This document shows positions 34,579 to 40,120 of a stretch of 40,120 nucleotides of DNA, piece by piece. The position numbers and the translations under genes were made by a program. How positions within the stretch are numbered: the stretch's first letter is position 1; each line of letters starts with the position of its first letter. A model generated the notes under the pieces. That model did no database searches. It was given only the letters and a program-made list of their open reading frames with translations, and was not told the DNA's origin. Source of the DNA: Desulfuromonadales bacterium (GTDB lineage Bacteria; Desulfobacterota; Desulfuromonadia; Desulfuromonadales; Syntrophotaleaceae); assembly GCA_030154185.1 (NCBI GenBank), contig JASKKK010000023.1, positions 1 to 40,120 on the forward strand, in the 5' to 3' direction.

Positions 34579-35360
34579 AACGGGTGGTAACAATCAGCCG
34601 CCGCTGGGTACGCGTCTGGCAACGCAATTTGAAAGTCTATCGACAAACCTGGAAAATCAGTTTTCTGCCTCCCCTGCTGGAGCCGATCTTTTACCTTGCC
34701 GCTTTCGGCATCGGGCTTGGCAGTCTGGTCGGTGATTTCACCTACGGCAGCCGTTCCATCGCTTACCTGCCGTTTTTCGCTCCTGCCCTGGTGGCCATCA
34801 CTATCATGTACAATGCCTTTTTTGAAACGAGCTATGCCTCCTTCGTACGCATGTACTACCAGAAAACCTTCGATGCCATGCTCGCCACCCCGCTTACTCT
34901 CGAAGAAGTCATCATCGGCGAAATCGCCTGGGCCGCCACCAAGTCTGTCATCGCTGCTTTTCTTATGCAGATCGTCATCAGCCTGGCAGGGCTGGTCCAA
35001 TATCCAGCAGGCTTGCTGCTGCCGGCGGTGGCCGTCCTGGGGGGACTGACATTCGCTTCAATCGGAATGGTCTTCACAAGCATCGTGCCCAATATCGAAA
35101 CCTTCAATCTGCCGATCTTCCTCTTTGTCACCCCGATGTTCCTTTTCAGCGGCACTTTTTTCCCGTTGCAGAACCTGCCCATCTGGGCTCAACGGCTGGC
35201 CTGCCTTTTCCCTTTAACTCATCTGACCCTGCTGGTGCGCGCCTGCGCGCTGAACAGCCTCGCCCCCTCCCTGATATGGAGTCTTGTTTACCTTTTGACC
35301 TTTTTCCTGGCAACCAGCCTCCTGGCCCTGCGCGGCATGCACAAAAGATTGATCAAATAG
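34575..35360 (+). CDS. ABC-2 type exporter permease (NodJ-like)
   Basis: 261 residues with about six hydrophobic segments and a basic cytoplasmic N-terminus (KRVVTISRRWVRVWQRNLKV). Family features include PPLLEPIFYLAAFGIGLG, MLATPLTLEEVIIGEIAW and the late FVTPMFLFSGTFFPLQNLP motif of ABC-2 permeases. The last of these is the classic NodJ/DrrB segment. It forms the channel of the exporter with the coupled ATPase upstream. It is the last gene of this short operon and converges on the GNAT-histidine kinase gene. Confidence 0.92.
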   Translation: MKRVVTISRRWVRVWQRNLKVYRQTWKISFLPPLLEPIFYLAAFGIGLGSLVGDFTYGSRSIAYLPFFAPALVAITIMYNAFFETSYASFVRMYYQKTFDAMLATPLTLEEVIIGEIAWAATKSVIAAFLMQIVISLAGLVQYPAGLLLPAVAVLGGLTFASIGMVFTSIVPNIETFNLPIFLFVTPMFLFSGTFFPLQNLPIWAQRLACLFPLTHLTLLVRACALNSLAPSLIWSLVYLLTFFLATSLLALRGMHKRLIK

Positions 35361-35626
35361 CTTTCATCCGGCAACGGCTCTTTTCCCCGATGAAAAACTC
35401 TGTGTCCTTCCGAAGTTTCCGGTGGGACACCAAACAGCTGTTATGCGATCAACTTTTGTAAGATCGCAGGGTATTGGGAGGATGCTTTCATACTGGAAAT
35501 GCCAGATTTTTGATCGGGTCAAGGCGTCGCCAATAACGATTTAGCAATCCCCTAAGTCCAATTGGCGCGTCACAGAAAAGGCCGAAAACAACCAGAATCA
35601 AATAACGGGATCAACCGTAGGAGGCA

Positions 35627-37600
35627 CTAGTCGGTAAAGACAAGACCATCAAAGTCTTCGTCCGTGGCTGTAATCAATTCATCGTATGCATCCCTGGAGA
35701 GTTTTACCATTCTCCCCAGCGTTATGACTTTGAGCGTATCCATATCGAAACTGCTGAGATTTCTTGTAACATGATAAAAGGACAGGCGTTTTTCAGGCTT
35801 AATTCCCATATCAAGCAATTGTTGCCCGCCCCGCTGCAACAGCGCGATTTTGTCATACAGATCTTCCTTATTGGTAACGGACCAGACCCCCATCAGAATG
35901 GGACTGTCAAGATTTTTTACATCACCCTTGAATTCCCCGCGAATCAGCTGTTCCCGCTGGCGTCCCAGATAAGGAACGAAATCGAGGTGCTCCGCCAGGC
36001 GCCGGTCGGCAGCATAGAAATGCCCGGTGTCCGGATCAAGAGTGAAAATGATGGTCTTTTTGATAGCCTGTCCGTAACTTTTGAAATAACTCCCTTTGTA
36101 TTTCTGGAAATCGAATGATTTCAGAAAATAGCTTTCATTCTGCTTGATGCGGTTGAGCATCCCCAGCAACCAGTAACGAATGATTTCATGATCGACCCGG
36201 CACTTTTCTATTTCATCTTTAAGTTGCCGGAAACTGGTGTCGCCATAACGGTAGGATAAGGCAAGTTTGTAAATGTCACGCACGTTATTGTAGCGGCTGA
36301 AGGGCTGGATCAGATCGTAGCTGAAAATCTCCATTTCCCGCAGCTGCCAGATCAGGGAAGCGACCTCCGTTCGGGTGCTGCCCCTGTCGACATCGATGGT
36401 CTCGGTGGACTTCATGAACTCGATAAAGCGGGTTTCGAGCAGACTCAGCTGGTCGGTTTTTTTCTTGGTACTGATATTCAGTGAAATAATCCAGCGGGTA
36501 AACTTGCCTTCGCGGCTTTGGACCTTGATATTGCCGGCACCGAAGGTGGAAAAAATCTGGCGGGTACCGATACCCTCGCCCGCCTTTTCCGGCTTGGTGG
36601 TCCTGCCGACGAATAACGGCAGATTCTTGTTGTCGAGCTGCAGTCGTTCGGAACTGATCCCCACGCCGTTGTCCTGTATAATAAGAACAACCTTACCCTC
36701 CTTGCGCGTAAGCATGATCTGAATAAGACCGTTCCTTCCAGCTTCTTCGATGGCATCGATGGCATTGGACACCAAATTAATCAGAGCCCTGCTGTAATCC
36801 ATATAACTGCCGATAACCGGCGGAATGTCAGCTCCGATGATCAAGCGGATTTCACAACGCACATGGGATGCTTCCACAAAGGGCATAACCCTGGTGGTCA
36901 GGATTTCCTTGATATTGACTTCGTGGGAGGCTTTGATCTTGTCCTCATACATGCTGAGGGTATTAAGAAGAGCCGTGTTTTCCCGATTTACATCTTCAAT
37001 AATCTGATTGAAATTGTCCACCGACATAATGGAAATCATATCCGAAAGAACTTTCAAGGACTTTTTGGCGTCATGTCTTACCTTGCTCAGTTCCTCGGCG
37101 ATCGACACATCTCTTGGTTTTGCAGATAAACTTTTTTCCAATATGGATTTTGCGGATGCCGACATAAGGTAGAAACGCATCTTTCTATACACTGTCGACT
37201 CTTCGAGATCGAAACCATTACTGTAAAAAAAGTCTATGGTACTAGCCAGCTTTTCCCAGACAAATAAATATATGTATGAATCAGGAGAAACATCCTGTGC
37301 AAGCTTACGTATAAATGCCGAACCTATTCCCTTTCCTCGACCGAAGGGTGATGTAACCTGTTTGTAAACAAGAAATTTATTTTTTTCCTTATTAGAATAA
37401 ACAAGAATATATCCGAGGAACTCTCCTTCTTCGTCCCAGACATAGCTATGGTCATAGTCTATATCGAGTTCCTTGTCCTTGATATATGGCGAGGGGATAA
37501 GAATGGAATCGATGTTCAGGAATGGTATCTTATCGATCTTCGCCTGATCATCCTTCGTCAAACACCTGATATAGGTAAGATCGTTCGTAAAACCATCCAT
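35627..37600 (-). CDS. GNAT acetyltransferase-histidine kinase fusion, orphan sensor
   Basis: 657 residues if started at ATG 37600; an in-frame ATG at 37657 would add 19 basic residues and cannot be excluded. Residues about 8-148 look like a GNAT domain, with the acetyl-CoA loop FGRGKGIGSAF (86-96) and a WEKLASTIDFFYSNGF helix. Residues 165-225 hold an RHD motif (H176) in an RHDAKKSLKVL helix as in two-helix dimerising kinases. An HATPase domain follows: N-box ALINLVSNAIDAIEEA (272-287), G1 DNGVG (310-314), G2 GEGIG (341-345). The last 270 residues match nothing I know. No receiver domain or response regulator is adjacent. It is probably cytoplasmic. The GNAT part is clearly more AT-rich than the kinase part. 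Confidence 0.75.
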   Translation of the reverse strand: MDGFTNDLTYIRCLTKDDQAKIDKIPFLNIDSILIPSPYIKDKELDIDYDHSYVWDEEGEFLGYILVYSNKEKNKFLVYKQVTSPFGRGKGIGSAFIRKLAQDVSPDSYIYLFVWEKLASTIDFFYSNGFDLEESTVYRKMRFYLMSASAKSILEKSLSAKPRDVSIAEELSKVRHDAKKSLKVLSDMISIMSVDNFNQIIEDVNRENTALLNTLSMYEDKIKASHEVNIKEILTTRVMPFVEASHVRCEIRLIIGADIPPVIGSYMDYSRALINLVSNAIDAIEEAGRNGLIQIMLTRKEGKVVLIIQDNGVGISSERLQLDNKNLPLFVGRTTKPEKAGEGIGTRQIFSTFGAGNIKVQSREGKFTRWIISLNISTKKKTDQLSLLETRFIEFMKSTETIDVDRGSTRTEVASLIWQLREMEIFSYDLIQPFSRYNNVRDIYKLALSYRYGDTSFRQLKDEIEKCRVDHEIIRYWLLGMLNRIKQNESYFLKSFDFQKYKGSYFKSYGQAIKKTIIFTLDPDTGHFYAADRRLAEHLDFVPYLGRQREQLIRGEFKGDVKNLDSPILMGVWSVTNKEDLYDKIALLQRGGQQLLDMGIKPEKRLSFYHVTRNLSSFDMDTLKVITLGRMVKLSRDAYDELITATDEDFDGLVFTD

Positions 37601-37705
37601 TGATTTTTTCAACCTTTCAGAAAACCGGCGAGTCAACCTAATGCGCACCCTTCGCATTGCCTCTTTAAAAAGACCATGGAGGGACTCTTTCCAACATTCC
37701 TCTGG

Positions 37706-37743
37706 AAAAAAAACGGACCTCTTACCGTTTATGAAGAGGTCCG
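37706..37743 (-). terminator. Terminator of citrate synthase
   Basis: On the minus strand a 10-bp perfect stem (CGGACCTCTT / AAGAGGTCCG) with a 10-base loop runs straight into T8, about 60 bases past the stop. It separates gltA from the GNAT-kinase gene, which needs its own promoter. Confidence 0.85.
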
Positions 37744-37803
37744 CCCGGTTCCAAACTTCCTTTTCCCATCAACTGTCCCAATCTTTGGAACACCGAAAGC
37801 AAA

Positions 37804-39108
37804 CTATTGTATTCCCGCGACCTTCTCCATCATGTCGAGAGTAATGGATTTGGGTCTTTCCAGCGGATACCCCAAGGCTCTGTCCCAGGTGATATTCGCC
37901 AGAACGCCAATGGCCCGGCCTACCGCGAACAGTACGGTATAATAATCGTACTGGGTGATACCGTAGTGCCACTGTATGACACCGGACTGAGCATCCACGT
38001 TCGGCCATGGGTTTCGTGCCTTGCCGTGGGCCTTTAAAACCTTGGGGGCCACCTTGTACAGCATTTTGACCAACTGATACAGATCGTCGTCCGGAAGATT
38101 TTTTTCACAAAACTCCATCTGTGCCGTAAAGCGGGGATCGGTCCGGCGCAAAACGGCATGCCCATAACCGGGAATGACCTGACCGCTGTTCAGGGTGTCC
38201 CACAGATAGCGTTCCAGTTCCTCTTCGGTGGGCAGTTTGCCTCCGAGTTTCTCCATCTTACCCTGAATCCAGCGCAACACTTCCTGATTGGCAAGGCCGT
38301 GCAACGGACCAGAAAGCCCGTTGACTCCAGCGGAGAGACTATAGTAAGTATCGGCCAGAGCCGAAGCTACCAGACGCGTGGTATGGGCCGACACATTGCC
38401 TGATTCATGATCGGAGTGCAGAATGAAATACATTCTGGCCACATCATCGTAAGGAGGCGCAATACCCATCATATTGGCGAAATCTCCACCAAAATCGAGC
38501 TCGGGGTCGGAGGGTATGGGAGTGTCGCCTTTGTATTTCAAACGGTAAATGAAAGCGGCAATAGCGGGCAGTTTAGCCAGAAGATTACAGGAGTCCTCAT
38601 ACATGGGATCCCAGAAGTCCTCTTTCCCCATGCCTTCGTTGTAACGCTTGGCGAAAATAGATTCTCGCTGCATGACCACAATAGCGGCGGACAGCATGGC
38701 CATGGGATGCAGATCGCGAGGCATGGCGCGCAAAGCCTCAAATACATAATCCGGCACTTGGCGACGCGTCTTGAAATCCTCCACGACTTCGAGAGTCTGT
38801 TCCATGGTCGGCACTTCCCCGGTCAACAGAAAATACCAGAACCCTTCCACGAAGGGATATTCGGAACCGGGGACCTTGGGCAAAGCGGCAAAAGTCTCCG
38901 GAATGGTCTTGCCACGAAACCTTACCCCCTCTTCGGGATCAAGATAGGATATATCGGTTACCAGACACTTTACCCCCCGCACCCCGCCTATGGCCTGGGC
39001 AATGGAGACCTTATCGAGAGTAACCTGGCCGTGTTCCTTGAGCAGGCGGGTAATCCGCGGGCGTTGTTCCTCGATTTTTCTGAACAGCGTGTTTTTCAAT
39101 TGTGACAT
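37804..39108 (-). CDS. gltA: Citrate synthase, mitochondrial (eukaryote-like) type
   Basis: 434 residues from ATG 39108, fixed by AAGGAG; the frame runs on upstream to 39363 without protein-like sequence. Motifs match the long mitochondrial-type enzyme rather than the E. coli hexameric type: HSDHESGNVSAHTTRL, GVNGLSGPLHGLANQEVL (H270), PGYGHAVLRRTDPR (H317) and NPWPNVDAQSG (D372). The three active-site residues align with pig H274, H320 and D375. It condenses acetyl-CoA and oxaloacetate at the entry of the TCA cycle. Geobacter and relatives are known for this eukaryote-like form, which is the main taxonomic hint in the window. Confidence 0.95.
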   Translation of the reverse strand: MSQLKNTLFRKIEEQRPRITRLLKEHGQVTLDKVSIAQAIGGVRGVKCLVTDISYLDPEEGVRFRGKTIPETFAALPKVPGSEYPFVEGFWYFLLTGEVPTMEQTLEVVEDFKTRRQVPDYVFEALRAMPRDLHPMAMLSAAIVVMQRESIFAKRYNEGMGKEDFWDPMYEDSCNLLAKLPAIAAFIYRLKYKGDTPIPSDPELDFGGDFANMMGIAPPYDDVARMYFILHSDHESGNVSAHTTRLVASALADTYYSLSAGVNGLSGPLHGLANQEVLRWIQGKMEKLGGKLPTEEELERYLWDTLNSGQVIPGYGHAVLRRTDPRFTAQMEFCEKNLPDDDLYQLVKMLYKVAPKVLKAHGKARNPWPNVDAQSGVIQWHYGITQYDYYTVLFAVGRAIGVLANITWDRALGYPLERPKSITLDMMEKVAGIQ

Positions 39109-39481
39109 TATCAACTCCTTGCACGACATCGGGCTTTCGGAGGACAATATTGCATGCCGATGACACAAATCATTCAGCTTTCCTGGCCGGCATCCGTCGA
39201 AGCCCCGGGTTGAACACAGCAGCCTCTGCGAACGGATTGCAAGCAGCCTTTGGAAAGACAGGTATGCCGAATCTGCACTCTCTGCGCCGCCCTGACAAGA
39301 GGGCGAATTCATGCATGGCGCGGAAAAAAAGCAGACAGGCCGAAAACCTTTTACCTTTATCATTTTAAAGCAAAACGGCCGCCAACGCCATCGTCCTGCA
39401 TTAATTTATATGATGCACAATATTCTGTAAACACTGTAAAAATCGATATCGATGTATTTTCCCTTGCAATCTGGAGGAGGC
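39109..39481. other. Divergent intergenic region between gltA and dusB
   Basis: About 370 bases. It must hold promoters for both genes, but no clear -35/-10 pair was found. The AT-rich right part contains a perfect 12-base palindrome ATCGATATCGAT (39442-39453), a possible operator or chance. Nothing else was recognised. Confidence 0.4.
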
Positions 39482-39529
39482 ATGGTTAAACTGCGTAAAA
39501 ATTGTGCAAATGATAATCAAACAACTTAA
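39482..39529 (+). CDS. Possible 15-codon minicistron overlapping the dusB start
   Basis: ATG 39482 follows GGAGGAGGC and encodes MVKLRKNCANDNQTT, then TAA. It overlaps the dusB start (39510) by 20 bases in another frame. dusB itself has no ribosome site at its ATG, so translation of this peptide may deliver ribosomes to dusB. Confidence 0.35.
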   Translation: MVKLRKNCANDNQTT

Positions 39530-40120
39530 GCTAAAACAAAATATCCTGTTGGCCCCCATGGCCGGCATCACCGACCTGACCTGCCGGTTGGTGATGCGGC
39601 CGTTCGGGATAGGGCTTGCATTTACGGAAATGGTCAGTGCCAACGGCCTGGTCCTTGGCGGAGACGCAACCAGAAACCTGCTTGCATCCACGCCGGAAGA
39701 CCGGCCCCTCGGCATCCAGCTGTTCGGTGAAAATCCGCAGACCCTCGGCGAAGCATGCAAAATGGTCGAACAGCATGGGGACCTTATCGACCTGAACATC
39801 GGTTGTCCGGTGAAAAAAGTGGTACGTAGCGGTGCCGGCAGCGCCCTAATGCGGACCCCCGACTTAGTCGCCGAAATCGTAGCTGCCATGCGTCGCGCAA
39901 CCAATCTGCCCTTGACTGTAAAAATTCGCGCCGGTTGGGATCAGAACAGCATCAACTTTCTGCAAATTGCGAACATAGCGGAACAGGAAGGAGCCGATGC
40001 CATTACCCTGCATCCACGTACCCGCAGTCAGGGTTTCTCCGGTACGGCCGACTGGTCTCTTATCGCCGAACTCAAAAGTCGCTCCTCCATTCCGATCATT
40101 GGCAGCGGGGATATTTTCAA
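39510..40120 (+). CDS. dusB: tRNA-dihydrouridine synthase (DusB/NifR3 type), 3'-truncated by the window
   Basis: 203 codons are visible, open to the window end. The N-terminal NILLAPMAGITDLTCR binds FMN, and LNIGCPVKKVVRSGAGSALM carries the catalytic cysteine (C99). KIRAGWD and LHPRTRSQGF follow in the right order. It reduces uridines in the tRNA D-loop using FMN and NAD(P)H. The start is uncertain: ATG 39510 and GTG 39504 both lack a ribosome site, while a strong site at 39473-39480 belongs to a short overlapping frame. Divergent from gltA. Confidence 0.9.
   Translation, partial: MIIKQLKLKQNILLAPMAGITDLTCRLVMRPFGIGLAFTEMVSANGLVLGGDATRNLLASTPEDRPLGIQLFGENPQTLGEACKMVEQHGDLIDLNIGCPVKKVVRSGAGSALMRTPDLVAEIVAAMRRATNLPLTVKIRAGWDQNSINFLQIANIAEQEGADAITLHPRTRSQGFSGTADWSLIAELKSRSSIPIIGSGDIF

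Noticed and set aside
35402-35468. Hairpins GTGTCC/GGACAC and TGCGATC/GATCGCA between the ABC permease and the GNAT-kinase gene
   Set aside because: Short stems with long loops and no T-tract on either side; not convincing terminators.
39109-39363. Upstream extension of citrate synthase
   Set aside because: AAGGAG directly before ATG 39108, and the family N-terminus begins there.
39510-39525. Fur-like ATGATAATCA at the dusB start
   Set aside because: Only one half-site, and it is explained by the first codons of dusB.

Overview
The window looks like chromosomal DNA of a Desulfuromonadales/Geobacter-Pelobacter type deltaproteobacterium. This rests on the mitochondrial-type citrate synthase known from Geobacteraceae, the nadC-birA-coaX gene order, a membrane cytochrome with c-type heme motifs, a Cache-type chemoreceptor and an HD-GYP protein. 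Taxonomy is inferred from gene content and style only. Nearly all genes are intact and GC-moderate. I see no phage, insertion sequence, CRISPR array, rRNA or tRNA.

Layout. 1-2086 (+): a 5'-truncated HEAT-repeat protein coupled by ATGA overlap to an HD-GYP protein. 2105-13469 is one long minus-strand block. Read in the direction of transcription it holds nadC, birA, coaX, an EF-G paralogue, a helical hypothetical protein, a MOSC protein coupled to mogA, a fatty-acyl-CoA ligase, an M24 peptidase and a heme-rich membrane cytochrome. 13674-14576 (+) is an OmpA-type lipoprotein, separated by a perfect bidirectional terminator from a PhoU-like protein. 15521-18853 (-) holds a ZIP metal transporter, a frameshifted outer-membrane barrel gene, a hairpin-rich gene-free stretch and a DUF364/DUF4213 (heavy-metal chelation) gene behind a candidate Fur box. 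19140-19850 (+) is an LpxH-type hydrolase whose 3' end overlaps a convergent YihY-family gene. 21484-29187 (-) holds a J-domain protein, a polyprenyl diphosphate synthase, Lon, and an active/degenerate M16 peptidase pair. After an AT-rich gap, 30147-32294 (+) is a Cache-HAMP chemoreceptor behind a good sigma-54 promoter candidate. An MBL-fold hydrolase (-) diverges from an ABC-2 exporter pair (+). The window ends with a GNAT-histidine kinase fusion (-), citrate synthase (-) and the start of dusB (+).

How they work together. Most genes are housekeeping: NAD, biotin and CoA supply, molybdenum cofactor, lipid A, quinone side chain, proteolysis and the TCA cycle. The regions most worth attention are regulatory or accessory: (i) the metal-related 15.5-19.1 kb region, with a palindrome over a promoter between zip and lpxH, a zip-barrel operon, a Fur-like box, and a possible small RNA or leader ending in a strong terminator; (ii) the orphan GNAT-histidine kinase, whose N-terminal third is much more AT-rich than its kinase part; (iii) the chemoreceptor with an extra C-terminal domain and a sigma-54 promoter; (iv) a 15-codon minicistron with a strong ribosome site overlapping the dusB start.
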